Assembly (NCBI GenBank): GCA_963749715.1
Contig: CAVVNR010000001.1
Span: 1 to 64,000 of the forward strand
Direction: 5' to 3'
DNA from: Roseiarcus sp963749715
GTDB taxonomy: Bacteria > Pseudomonadota > Alphaproteobacteria > Rhizobiales > Beijerinckiaceae
Length of the DNA: 64,000 nucleotides
The notes under the pieces are model-generated. The model worked only from the letters and a program-made list of their open reading frames with translations. It ran no database searches and was not told the DNA's origin. Made by a program: the position numbers and the translations under genes. The first letter of the stretch is position 1. Each line of letters opens with the position of its first letter. Shown here piece by piece: positions 46,198 to 55,003 of the stretch.

Positions 46198-46767
46198 ATG
46201 AACGATACGATCTCCCTCCTGAAACGGCGCAGATCCGTCCCGCCTCCGACGATGATCGGGCCGGGCCCGACCGCCGACGAACTGGCGACGATCCTGACCG
46301 TCGCCTCCCGGGTGCCGGACCACGGCAAGCTCGCGCCCTGGCGCTTCGTCGTCTTCGAAGGCCAGGCGCGCGAGCGCGCGAGCCGGCTTGCGCTCGAGAT
46401 CCGCCTCGCTGAGAGGCCCGAGATGGACGAGGCCGCCCAGGCCGAGGAGTCGCGCCGCTTCACTCGAGCGCCGCTGGTCGTCGCGGTCGTCTCGCGCGCC
46501 GCGCCGCATCCCAAGATCCCGGAGTGGGAGCAGGTTCTGTCCGCGGGCGCGGTGTGCATGAACATGATCGTCGCCGCTCGCGCGCTTGCGTTCTCCGCGA
46601 CTTGGCTCACCGGGTGGATGGCTTACGACGCTCGCTTTCGCGCCGCGGTTGGCCTCGCCGAACATGAGCGCATCGCCGGCTTCATTCATATCGGCAGGGC
46701 GACAGTGGCGATCGAGGATCGCCCGCGGCCGCCGTTGGCGGAGATCATGACAATCTTCCCCGACTGA
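46198..46767 (+). CDS. nitroreductase family protein (YdjA-like), 189 aa
   Basis: FMN-dependent oxidoreductase. The phosphate-binding KRRRSVPPPTM near the start, TVASRVPDHGKLAPWRFVV, SAGAVCMNMIVAARALAFSATWLTGW (shown as SAGAVCMNMIVAARAL and FSATWLTGW) and FIHIGRATVAIEDRPRPPL match small YdjA-type enzymes. Followed after 13 bp by a flavin-binding protein; the two may form a redox pair. Confidence 0.88.
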   Translation: MNDTISLLKRRRSVPPPTMIGPGPTADELATILTVASRVPDHGKLAPWRFVVFEGQARERASRLALEIRLAERPEMDEAAQAEESRRFTRAPLVVAVVSRAAPHPKIPEWEQVLSAGAVCMNMIVAARALAFSATWLTGWMAYDARFRAAVGLAEHERIAGFIHIGRATVAIEDRPRPPLAEIMTIFPD

Positions 46768-46780
46768 GGGTGCGACGCCG

Positions 46781-47398
46781 ATGTTCTATGCGACTGCTGA
46801 ACGCGACCGGACGAAGTTGCCGCGCGATCCCTTCAAGGCGATCGTCGCCCCGCGTCCGATCGGCTGGATCTCGACCCGCGCCCTCGACGGGCGCGTCAAT
46901 CTCGCCCCCTACAGCTTCTTCAACGGCTATTGCAGCGCGCCGCCGATCGTCGGTTTCTCAAGCGAAGGTTGGAAGGATTCGGCGTCATTCGCCAAGGAGA
47001 GCGGCGAGTTCGTCGCCAACCTCGCGACCTTCGATCTGCGCGGCCCGATGAACGAAACCTCGGCCCCGTTCGCCCGCGGAGACAACGAATTCGAAGTTGC
47101 CGGACTGACCATGGCCGATTGCCGTCTGGTCGCCGCGCCGCGGGTCGCCGAGAGCCCCGCGGCCCTGGAATGCAAGGTCGTTGACGTGGTCGAGATCAGG
47201 TCGGTCAGCGGCGCCTTGTGCGGCGCCGTGCTCACTCTCGGCGAGGTGGTGGCGTTCCATATCGACGATAGGCTTCTTGTCGACGGCCGCTTCGACACCG
47301 CCCGCGCCCACCCGCTCGCCCGCTGCGGCTACCAGGATTACGCCGCGGTCGAGGCCGTTTTCGCGCTGGCCCGGCCAAAGGGCGGCGGCGACATTTGA
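46781..47398 (+). CDS. flavin reductase / FMN-binding split-barrel protein, 205 aa
   Basis: Has FKAIVAPRPIGWISTRALDG, NLAPYSFFNGYCSAPPIVGFS, the FMN-binding strand region, and PRVAESPAALECKVVDVVEI. Typical of the DIM6/NTAB-type flavin reductases. ATG 46781, downstream of a nitroreductase. No metal or heme motif. Substrate unknown. Confidence 0.85.
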   Translation: MFYATAERDRTKLPRDPFKAIVAPRPIGWISTRALDGRVNLAPYSFFNGYCSAPPIVGFSSEGWKDSASFAKESGEFVANLATFDLRGPMNETSAPFARGDNEFEVAGLTMADCRLVAAPRVAESPAALECKVVDVVEIRSVSGALCGAVLTLGEVVAFHIDDRLLVDGRFDTARAHPLARCGYQDYAAVEAVFALARPKGGGDI

Positions 47399-47438
47399 CC
47401 GCGGCTGCCACCCGTTTTTGACGCGACGGGCCGCAATC

Positions 47439-48467
47439 CTAGACAGTGCGCCGCCTTCGCTGGCGATACTGGTCGGCGACGACCGCGGCGACGATGACGC
47501 CGCCCTTGATGATCTCCTGGTAATGCGCGTCGACGTTGAGGAACGTGAAACCCGACGTCAAAATCCCGAGGATCACCGCGCCGATCACCGTTCCCGTCAT
47601 GCGGCCGACGCCGCCAGAAAGCGAGGTGCCGCCGATGACTGCGGCAGCGATCGCGTCAAGCTCGAAACCGACGCCGACGCCCGCCTGTCCGCTGATCGCG
47701 CGCGCCGTGTGCACGATGCCCGATAGTCCCGAGAGCAGCCCAGCCAGCATATAGACGAGCACGATGTGGCGCTCGACGTTGATGCCTGAGACGCGGGCGG
47801 CGAGCTGGTTCGCCCCGATGGCGTAGGTGAACTTGCCGTAGCGCGTATAGCGCAGGGCGATGTGAAAGACGAAAGCGACGCCAAGAAAAATGATGACCGG
47901 CCACCACCCGGCGCCGATGGCGGCGAAGGAATCTTCGAGATTGCCGATCGGCTGGCCGTTCGTGTACCAGTCGGCGACGCCCCGCGCGGACACCATCATG
48001 CCGAGCGTTGCGATGAACGGTGGAATTTTCGTGTACGCGATCAGCGAACCGTTGATGAGGCCGACGATGAGGCCGCAGATAGGCCCCGCCGCGACCGGAA
48101 AGATTGGATTGAGGCCGGTCAAGTTCGGATAGACCGCGTGCGTGAATCCTTCGGTTTGCGCGAGGCTCGCCGCGATCATCGCCGTCATGCCGACGACCGA
48201 CCCGGACGAGAGGTCGATGCCGCCCGAGATGATGACCTGGGTGACGCCGATGGCGATGATGCCAATCTCCGCCTCCTGCAGGATCATGATCTTCAAGCGT
48301 AGCGGGTTGGCGATGAAGCTCTGGCCGACGAAGATCCAGCCCAAGACCTCGAACAAGAGCATCATGCCGATCATGACGCCGAGAATGCTGAGTTCGGGGG
48401 GCAGGCGGCGGCGCCCGGCGGAACGAGTTTCGCTTGGCGCTGCGGCTGTGGAAATGTCAGTGGCCAC
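47439..48467 (-). CDS. sugar/inositol-type ABC transporter permease, 342 aa
   Basis: An RbsC/XylH-family permease. It has AIGVTQVIISGGIDLSSGSVVG, shown as GVTQVIISGGIDLSSGSV, then KIPPFIATLGMMVSARGVA, YAIGANQLAARVSGINVERH (EAA-like loop) and GGTSLSGGVGRMTGTVIGA. About nine to ten membrane segments. Third gene of the importer operon, 32 bp after the ATPase. Context with MocB-like binding protein suggests inositol or an inosamine-type cargo. Confidence 0.9.
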   Translation of the reverse strand: MATDISTAAAPSETRSAGRRRLPPELSILGVMIGMMLLFEVLGWIFVGQSFIANPLRLKIMILQEAEIGIIAIGVTQVIISGGIDLSSGSVVGMTAMIAASLAQTEGFTHAVYPNLTGLNPIFPVAAGPICGLIVGLINGSLIAYTKIPPFIATLGMMVSARGVADWYTNGQPIGNLEDSFAAIGAGWWPVIIFLGVAFVFHIALRYTRYGKFTYAIGANQLAARVSGINVERHIVLVYMLAGLLSGLSGIVHTARAISGQAGVGVGFELDAIAAAVIGGTSLSGGVGRMTGTVIGAVILGILTSGFTFLNVDAHYQEIIKGGVIVAAVVADQYRQRRRRTV

Positions 48468-48499
48468 GCTCGTCGGCTCCTATCGCTTCGTTCGCGCCG

Positions 48500-50044
48500 C
48501 TATTGCGACGCAAGCTCCATGATCTTGACCTGGTTTGCGTCCTTTCGATCGACGATTCCCGTCATGCGCCCCTCGTGCATGACGAGAATCCGGTCGCTCA
48601 TGCCGAGCACTTCGGGCATTTCCGACGAGATCATCATGACCGCGACTCCTTGTCCCGCAAGCTCGGTGATGAGCTTATGGATCTCGGCTTTCGCGCCGAC
48701 GTCGATGCCGCGCGTCGGTTCGTCGAGAATGAGGATGCGCGGCTTGGTCATCAGCCAGCGCGCGATCAGCACCTTCTGCTGATTGCCGCCTGAGAGATTG
48801 AGCACCGGCTCCTCGAGGTCCGGCGTTCGCACGCGCAAGCGCTGTTTCTGCTGCTGGCAGAGCGCCTCAATCTCGCGCTCCTTGACGAAACCTGCGCGCG
48901 CGTATCCGTGCCGCAACAGCGCAATCTGCATGTTGGAAAGGATGTCGAGGAGGAGGAAGCAACCGCTCTCCTTGCGGTCCTCGGTCAGGAACGCCATGCC
49001 GGCGTCCATTGCCGCGCCCGGGTTCTTGACCGCGATCTTCGTGCCGTCGACCGCGATTTCGCCCGAGGTCGCGGGCGTCACGCCGAACAGGGTTTCGGCG
49101 ACGTTGCTGCGGCCCGACCCGACCAGTCCGGCGAAGCCGAGAATCTCGCCTTTGTGCAAATCGAAGGAAATGTCGCGAAACCGGCCTTCGAGAGAGAGAT
49201 TGCGCACCGAAAGCGCGACATCGCCGATCGGCACGATCTCCTTTGGAAACATCTGCGTGATCTCGCGCCCGACCATCAACCGGATGATATCGTCGCGCGT
49301 CACGTCGGCGGCGGCGTGCTCGCCGACGAAGCGGCCATCGCGAAAGACCGACACTTCGTCGGCAATCTCGAACAGTTCGTTCATTTTGTGGGTGATGTAG
49401 ACGATCCCGGTGCCCTGGGCCTTGAGCGTCCTGATGATCTTGAAGAGGTGCTCGACCTCGCGGTCGGTCAGCGCGGAGGTCGGCTCGTCCATGATGAGGA
49501 TATCCAAGTCATAGCTGACCGCCTTGGCGATTTCGACCATCTGGCGGCTGGCGACCGAGAGATCGCGCACCTCGGTTTCCGAATCGATGCCGATGTCGAG
49601 CCGCTCGAAGAGCTCTTTCGTCCGCCGACGCATCTCGTCGTGGCGGACGAATCCGAAGCTATTCAGGGGCTCGCGGCAAATCCATATGTTCTCGGCCACA
49701 GTCATGAAATTCATCAGGTTGAGCTCCTGATGGATCATGGCGATGCCATAGCGCAGCGCGTCGAGCGGCGAGGCGAGCTTGATCTCCTGACCCTTGAGCT
49801 TGAAGGACCCGGAGTCGGGCGTGTAGATGCCGGCGATGATCTTCATCAGCGTCGACTTGCCCGCGCCGTTCTCACCCATCAGCGCGTGCACGTGACCGCG
49901 TTTGAGGCGAAACGACACGTCGTCGAGAGCGAGCACGCCTGGAAAGGCCTTGCGCACGTTGGCGACTTCAAGCAGATACTCAGCGCCCGGAACGGCGCCG
50001 CTTTGTCGGATTGCCTCGGCTGTCGACGGACTGACGGTCGCCAT
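48500..50044 (-). CDS. sugar ABC transporter ATP-binding protein, 514 aa
   Basis: Tandem ATPase of the RbsA/XylG/MglA type. The first domain has GENGAGKSTLMKIIAG, LSVASRQMVEIAKA and LIMDEPTSALTDREV. The second has a degenerate A-site (GLVGSGRSNVAETLFG), LSGGNQQKVLIARWL and LILDEPTRGIDVGAK. ATG 50044 has GGGA at suitable spacing; ATG 50053 is an alternative. Second gene of the operon. Confidence 0.92.
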   Translation of the reverse strand: MATVSPSTAEAIRQSGAVPGAEYLLEVANVRKAFPGVLALDDVSFRLKRGHVHALMGENGAGKSTLMKIIAGIYTPDSGSFKLKGQEIKLASPLDALRYGIAMIHQELNLMNFMTVAENIWICREPLNSFGFVRHDEMRRRTKELFERLDIGIDSETEVRDLSVASRQMVEIAKAVSYDLDILIMDEPTSALTDREVEHLFKIIRTLKAQGTGIVYITHKMNELFEIADEVSVFRDGRFVGEHAAADVTRDDIIRLMVGREITQMFPKEIVPIGDVALSVRNLSLEGRFRDISFDLHKGEILGFAGLVGSGRSNVAETLFGVTPATSGEIAVDGTKIAVKNPGAAMDAGMAFLTEDRKESGCFLLLDILSNMQIALLRHGYARAGFVKEREIEALCQQQKQRLRVRTPDLEEPVLNLSGGNQQKVLIARWLMTKPRILILDEPTRGIDVGAKAEIHKLITELAGQGVAVMMISSEMPEVLGMSDRILVMHEGRMTGIVDRKDANQVKIMELASQ

Positions 50045-50188
50045 GGGGTTCATCCCGCAACAACGCGGAGCGACCCTTTTCCCGCTGGGTCGCCCCATTC
50101 TTCACCGATCCTGTCGCCCCTGTTCGATAGGAGCGCCGGGGCTCGCCTTGCGGCGCTCCGGCGCCCTTCGTTTTTTGGGGGACTCCGA

Positions 50189-51118
50189 TCAGTTTTTCTT
50201 CATGAACTGATCCATATTGGCCGGCGTCACCAGCAAGAAGGGAATATAAACCTTCTTGTCGACGGGCTTGCCCGCGGCGAGCGCCAGAGCGGCGTCGACC
50301 GCGCCCTTGCCCTGGCCGGCGGCGTCCTGGAACACCGTGACCTTGAGGTCGCCCGACTTCATTGAGGCGAGCGCGTCCTGAGTGGCGTCGACCCCGCCGA
50401 CGATGGCCTTCTTGGTGTCGATGCCGGCGGCTTTCATCGCCTGGATGGCGCCAATCGCCATTTCGTCGTTGTTCGAGACCACCGCATCGAACGTCAGGCC
50501 CTTCGACAGCCAGTTGGTCATGAGGTTCTGCGCCTGCGTACGATCCCATGTCGCGGTCTGCTCGGCGACGATCTTGATCCCGGTGCATTCGGGGGTCGCG
50601 ATCACCTCGTGAATATCCTTCGTGCGCTGCACCGCGGCCTGGTTCGAGAGCTGGCCCTCAATCACGAGAATGTTGCCTTTGCCGCCGAGGAGCTTGCAGA
50701 TTTGCTTGGTCTCGAGGGTGCCCGACTCGGCCTCGTTCGACGCGACGAAGGCGGCTTTCGGCCCAAGCTTGTCGACGTCGGCAGGCTCGCGGTTGACATA
50801 GACGAGCGGCACGCCGGCTTCGGCCGCGGCCTTCGTTATTGCGGCGGTGGCCGACGTGTCGACCGGGTTGACGATGATCGCGTTGACGCCGTTGGCGATG
50901 AAATTCTGCACCTGGCTCAATTGCTTCGAAACGTCGTCCTTGGCGTCTTCAATCTGCAGCGTTACGCCCGGCAATGTCTTCGCGTAGTCGGACATGCCGT
51001 TGCGCAGAACGGTGAGGAAGTTGTCGTCGAACTTGTCCATCGACACGCCGATCTTGGCGGCGAAGGCGGCGTTGGAAAGCACGGTGGCGGCGGCCAGCGC
51101 GATCAGAATGCGTTTCAT
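50189..51118 (-). CDS. periplasmic sugar/rhizopine-type ABC substrate-binding protein, 309 aa
   Basis: Signal peptide (KRILIALAAATVLSNAAFAAK). The type I periplasmic fold has IGVSMDKFDDNFLTVLRNGM, QVQNFIANGVNAIIVNPVDTS (shown in part), PLVYVNREPADVDKL, VVSNNDEMAIGAIQAMKAAGI and GGVDATQDALASMK. The FDDNFLT...NFIA.GV.AIIVNPVDTSAT pattern is close to rhizopine-binding MocB and inositol-binding proteins. ATG 51118 follows GAGGGAGGAACC. First gene of the importer operon. Confidence 0.88.
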   Translation of the reverse strand: MKRILIALAAATVLSNAAFAAKIGVSMDKFDDNFLTVLRNGMSDYAKTLPGVTLQIEDAKDDVSKQLSQVQNFIANGVNAIIVNPVDTSATAAITKAAAEAGVPLVYVNREPADVDKLGPKAAFVASNEAESGTLETKQICKLLGGKGNILVIEGQLSNQAAVQRTKDIHEVIATPECTGIKIVAEQTATWDRTQAQNLMTNWLSKGLTFDAVVSNNDEMAIGAIQAMKAAGIDTKKAIVGGVDATQDALASMKSGDLKVTVFQDAAGQGKGAVDAALALAAGKPVDKKVYIPFLLVTPANMDQFMKKN

Positions 51119-51432
51119 CTCGGTTCCTCCCTCGGGCGCGCGACAGCGCCGAATTGGCCTTCCTGTCAGCCCCGCCCGCCTGATTGGCCGGCTTCGGCGT
51201 GGACGACGTTCAATGGTGTAACAAACGTTCCAAAAATAATCAATAGCGGAATATTCATTCCAAAAGCATTTTTGCGACCCGACTTGGCATTCGCGCCCGG
51301 GATCTTTCCGCATCGCCCGCCGCGGCGAGCCGCCAGCCGCCGATTGCAGAATCCGGGGACACCCAAATCGATTTGAATCGGGGCGACGCCCCGGATCATC
51401 CAGATCCGGCGCCCGATTGCGACCCCGCAAAT
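51119..51432. promoter_or_regulatory. importer promoter region with dyads
   Basis: A 314-bp gene-free stretch. An AT-rich island around 51205-51270 stands out in GC-rich DNA and probably holds the promoter of the minus-strand importer operon. Two inverted repeats lie in it: TGTAAC-AAAC-GTTCCA (51217-51232, one mismatch) and GGAAT-ATTC-ATTCC (51248-51261). They are candidate LacI-type operators for the regulator next door. A hairpin CGGGGC-GAC-GCCCCG near 51379-51393 could terminate the regulator gene. Confidence 0.5.
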
Positions 51433-52557
51433 TCAGATATTGGTCGGCAGATAGAGTTCAAAGGGAACAAAGATGGGACTTAGGATCCCTTCTTGCGGTT
51501 CAGCGACCGCCGCCGCCATCGCCGCCAGCGCCCGCTCGGCCAAGAGCGCCGTCGGGGTCGAGATGACGGCGGTCAGCACGCCATCGATAAGGCCCGCTCG
51601 CGCCGCCGGGGTGAGTTCGTTGCAGACGATCGCCAGTCCGCGGGAGCGAGGCTCGTCGCGCGCGCCGTCGATCACTCCCTCCTTGCCGCCGCCGCAGATG
51701 TAGAGGCCGACGAGATCGGGGTGGGTCGCGATCATGTCCTGCGTGGCCGCATAGGCAATGCGCGGGTCCTCGAGATTGATGAGCGGCTCGAGCGGCGTGA
51801 ATTCGGACGCGTTCTCCCTGAGATAGGCCCGAAACGAAATTTCGGCCGTCTCCTGGCACAGGAACCGGTGGCTGCCGACGATGATGCCGACCTTGCCTGG
51901 GCGCCTCGCGGCCTTGGCGATGAGCCAGGCGGCCGTGCGGCCTTCCTTGCGATTGTCTCGTCCAATATAGGGCGCGCCGGCCTCGGCCCCGAGCTCGGTC
52001 AGGATCGCGAAGGTGGGCACGCCGCGCGTGCGCAGCGACGCGATGGCGTCGCTGACCCGGGGATGGTCAACCGAGACGATCGCCACCGCATCGGCGACGT
52101 CGCCAATCCGCAGGAGCCGATCGGCGATCACGCCGGCCGAAAGGTCGGGGGCGAAATCGATGATCGGCTTGGCTCTAAACTGGGTGAGCGCCCGCGTCGC
52201 AACAGCGAGATCGGCGCCGAACTGGGCGTAGAAACCATCCTCCCGCTGAAGCAGAAAGGCGAACGTGCGCTCCGGCGTTTGCGGCCTTAGGCGGCTCTTC
52301 AAGAGCGGGGTCCCGTGGTAGCCAATAGTCTCCGCGGCGCCGAGGACGCGCTCCGCCGTCGGCTCCCGCACGCGATGCCGTGCGTTGAGCACCCGATCGA
52401 CGGTGGCGACGCTGACGCCGGCCGCGCGGGCAAGATCGGCGATGGTCGGGCGGCTCAGATGAAAGGCCCCTGGCGCGATGAGAGAAATGCAACGACTGCC
52501 GCCGCAATGATGATGGGTTTTGATAGAAAATGAAAGTGGGACATTGAGTCGCGGCAA
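51433..52557 (-). CDS. LacI family transcriptional regulator, up to 374 aa
   Basis: The HTH (RPTIADLARAAGVSVATVDRVLNARHRV, shown as RPTIADLARAAGVSV and ATVDRVLNARHRV) is followed by a periplasmic-binding-protein-like effector domain (RTFAFLLQREDGFYAQFGADL, shown in part; DAVAIVSVDHPRVSDAI; VGLYICGGGKEGVIDGARDE). It most likely senses the sugar imported by the adjacent ABC system. The N-terminus is uncertain: TTG 52557 adds 34 residues before the HTH, while a CTG near 52456 would put the HTH first. Confidence 0.85.
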   Translation of the reverse strand: MPRLNVPLSFSIKTHHHCGGSRCISLIAPGAFHLSRPTIADLARAAGVSVATVDRVLNARHRVREPTAERVLGAAETIGYHGTPLLKSRLRPQTPERTFAFLLQREDGFYAQFGADLAVATRALTQFRAKPIIDFAPDLSAGVIADRLLRIGDVADAVAIVSVDHPRVSDAIASLRTRGVPTFAILTELGAEAGAPYIGRDNRKEGRTAAWLIAKAARRPGKVGIIVGSHRFLCQETAEISFRAYLRENASEFTPLEPLINLEDPRIAYAATQDMIATHPDLVGLYICGGGKEGVIDGARDEPRSRGLAIVCNELTPAARAGLIDGVLTAVISTPTALLAERALAAMAAAVAEPQEGILSPIFVPFELYLPTNI

Positions 52558-52622
52558 GCACAGGGATAGCCGTTGGGTTCGTCGGCGGCTAGACGGCTGG
52601 TCGTCTGGCGAGGAGGAAACCG

Positions 52623-53717
52623 ATGTCCGCTGCTTTCGTCACCCGCGACTACAGTCTCGTCGGGCCGGAAAACGAGAAGGCCGTCGCCGCCGGTCTCGCC
52701 TCGGCCAAATGGTATGCGCCGCAAATCCCGCGCGCCGAACTCAAGGCGCTGATGGAGCGCAAGGACGGCCCGGCTATCCGCGACACGCTGATCTGGTTCG
52801 CGGCGCTCATCGTCACAGGAGGGCTCGGCGTTTATTTTTGGGGAAGTTGGGCTGCCGTTCCGTTCTTCATCATTTATGGCGCTATCTACGGCGGCTCATC
52901 CGACAGCCGCTGGCACGAGTGCGGCCACCGCACTGCCTTCAAGACGAAATGGATGAACGACGCGGTTTACGAAATTGCCTGCTTCATGGTGATGCGCGAG
53001 CCGGAAATCTGGCGATGGAGCCATACCCGCCACCACACCGACACGATCATTGTCGGCCGCGATCCCGAGATCCTTGCGCCGCGCCCGCCCGACGTCGCCT
53101 CGCTGCTCTTGAACATCTTTGCGCTGAAAGGCGGGCTGGCCTTCTTCCGCAAGCTCTTCCTGCATGCGGGCGGCCGCCTCGATCCCGAGGAGCAGACCTA
53201 TATCCCCGAGAGCGAGCGGAATAAGGTCTATGACAAGGCGCGCATTTATCTCGCGATCTACGCGGCCGTCGTTGTCGCTTGCTTTTGGTCGCGCTCGATC
53301 CTGCCCGCGATGGTGATCGGCCTGCCGTCCTTTTACGGCGCGTGGCTTGTGCTTTTCTTCGGCGCGACCCAGCATCTCGGTCTCGCGGAGGACGTCCTCG
53401 ACCACCGGCTCAATTCTCGCACCGTCTACATGAACCCGATCTTCCGGTTCCTCTACTGGAATATGAACTATCACGTGGAGCATCACATATTCCCCCTGAT
53501 CCCGTATCACGCGCTCCCCGCGCTGCACGCAAAGATCAAGTCGCAGTGCCCGACGCCCTATCCGAACACGCTCGCCGCATATCGCGAGATCATTCCGACG
53601 GTGATCCGGCAGCTTCGGGAACCGACCTATTTTGTGAAGCGCCAGCTTCCGGCGGGGGCGACGCCCCTGCCCGACCGCGGCCCGCGCGTGGCGGCCCCGG
53701 CGGCGGCGAAAGCGTAA
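52623..53717 (+). CDS. mocD: MocD-like membrane fatty-acid-desaturase-family oxygenase, 364 aa
   Basis: Three His boxes of di-iron membrane hydroxylases: SRWHECGHRTAF (HECGH), WSHTRHHTD (HTRHH) and MNYHVEHHIFP (HVEHH). Hydrophobic segments at about 60-100 and 215-255. Followed 16 bp later by a Rieske ferredoxin, the arrangement of rhizobial mocDE. In that system the pair is linked to rhizopine demethylation or hydroxylation (family knowledge). With an inositol-type importer beside it, a related inosamine/inositol substrate is plausible here; a lipid substrate is the alternative. ATG 52623 behind AGGAGG. Confidence 0.8.
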   Translation: MSAAFVTRDYSLVGPENEKAVAAGLASAKWYAPQIPRAELKALMERKDGPAIRDTLIWFAALIVTGGLGVYFWGSWAAVPFFIIYGAIYGGSSDSRWHECGHRTAFKTKWMNDAVYEIACFMVMREPEIWRWSHTRHHTDTIIVGRDPEILAPRPPDVASLLLNIFALKGGLAFFRKLFLHAGGRLDPEEQTYIPESERNKVYDKARIYLAIYAAVVVACFWSRSILPAMVIGLPSFYGAWLVLFFGATQHLGLAEDVLDHRLNSRTVYMNPIFRFLYWNMNYHVEHHIFPLIPYHALPALHAKIKSQCPTPYPNTLAAYREIIPTVIRQLREPTYFVKRQLPAGATPLPDRGPRVAAPAAAKA

Positions 53718-53733
53718 CTGGAGGATCACGCAC

Positions 53734-54051
53734 ATGAGCGAGGCCTGGATCGACGCCGGCGCCGCCGACCGCATATCGCCCGAAGACGTCGCGCCGTTCG
53801 AACATCAGGGGCGCCAGTATGCGCTCTACCGGACCGCGGACGACCGCTATTTCGCCACCGACGGCCTGTGCACGCACGAGCAGGTCGAGCTCGCCGACGG
53901 CTTCGTCCAGGGTACGATCATCGAATGCCCGATGCACAATGGCCGGTTCGACTTCACCACGGGCGAAGCGAAGGGGGCGCCGGCCTGCGTCAATCTCGCG
54001 ACCTATTCAGTGAAGATCGAGGGCGGCAGGTTGCTCGTTAAGCTCGGCTGA
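53734..54051 (+). CDS. mocE: MocE-like Rieske [2Fe-2S] ferredoxin, 105 aa
   Basis: Cluster ligands in LCTHEQVEL (CxH) and IIECPMHNGRFD (CxxH). Starts MSEAWIDAGAADRI. Size and position right after a desaturase-type oxygenase fit an electron donor for that enzyme. A ferredoxin reductase (MocF-like) is not present in the window. Confidence 0.88.
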   Translation: MSEAWIDAGAADRISPEDVAPFEHQGRQYALYRTADDRYFATDGLCTHEQVELADGFVQGTIIECPMHNGRFDFTTGEAKGAPACVNLATYSVKIEGGRLLVKLG

Positions 54052-54198
54052 TGGAGCGCCGTTTTAGACGCGGTCCATAGGGCCCCCGGAAGGACGCCCG
54101 TCTTTCGACGGGCCGCGGACCGCGTCCGCTGGCTCCGGAGGACGCCCGTCTCGAGACCGGCTATGGTGCGCGGCGAGAGTGTTGGGGGAGGAGGCGCG

Positions 54199-54957
54199 AT
54201 GAAACTTTCCGGAGTTGCGGCGATCGTGACCGGCGGCGGCTCCGGGCTCGGCCGGGCGACGGCGGAGGCGCTCGCCGCCAAGGGCGCGAAAGTCGCGGTC
54301 TTCGATCTCAACGCCGCCGCGGCGGAAGAGGCGGCCAAGGCGGTTCGAGGCCTCGCCGTCGTCGGCGACGTCGCCGACGAAGCGTCCGCAGGCGCTGCGG
54401 TCGCCAAAGCCGCCGCGGCGCACGGGCCGGCGCGTGTGCTCGTCAATTGCGCCGGCATCGGTGTCGCCAAGCGCGTCGTCGGCCGGGAGGGGCCTCATCC
54501 GCTGCAAGACTTCGAGAAGGTGATCCGCGTCAACCTGATCGGCAGCTTCAACATGATCCGGCTCGCGGCCGCGGCGATAGCCAAGCTCGAGCCGATCGAC
54601 GGCGAGCGCGGCGTCATCGTCTCGACCGCCTCGGTCGCGGCCTACGATGGCCAGATCGGCCAGGCGGCTTATTCCGCTTCCAAGGGCGGCGTGGTGGCGA
54701 TGACGCTGCCGATCGCGCGCGAGCTGGCGCAAATCGGCGTCCGGGTCAACGCGATCGCGCCCGGCATCTTCATGACGCCGATGCTGTTCGGCCTGCCGCA
54801 GGCGGCGCAGGATTCGCTCGGCGCCTCGGTGCCGTTCCCTCAGCGCCTCGGGGCCCCCGCCGAATACGCCGCGCTCGCCGTGCATATCGTCGAGAACGGC
54901 TATATCAACGGCGAGACGATCCGCATCGACGGCGCGCTTCGCATGGCGCCGCGCTGA
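54199..54957 (+). CDS. SDR family oxidoreductase (HSD10-like type 2 3-hydroxyacyl-CoA dehydrogenase), 252 aa
   Basis: NAD-binding TGGGSGLGRATAEAL (about 11-25), LVNCAGIGV, and catalytic Ser and YSASKGG (Tyr/Lys). It has the insertion LEPIDGERGVIVSTASVAAYDGQIG, shown as GERGVIVSTASVAAYDG, typical of HSD10. ATG 54199 follows GGGGGAGGAGG. It lies downstream of mocE-like, possibly in the same unit. Substrate could be a 2-methyl-3-hydroxyacyl-CoA or a polyol product. Confidence 0.85.
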   Translation: MKLSGVAAIVTGGGSGLGRATAEALAAKGAKVAVFDLNAAAAEEAAKAVRGLAVVGDVADEASAGAAVAKAAAAHGPARVLVNCAGIGVAKRVVGREGPHPLQDFEKVIRVNLIGSFNMIRLAAAAIAKLEPIDGERGVIVSTASVAAYDGQIGQAAYSASKGGVVAMTLPIARELAQIGVRVNAIAPGIFMTPMLFGLPQAAQDSLGASVPFPQRLGAPAEYAALAVHIVENGYINGETIRIDGALRMAPR

Positions 54958-55003
54958 CTTCCCTCGCCCGTCGGGAGAGGGGTCGGGGTAAGGGGAGGAG
55001 ACG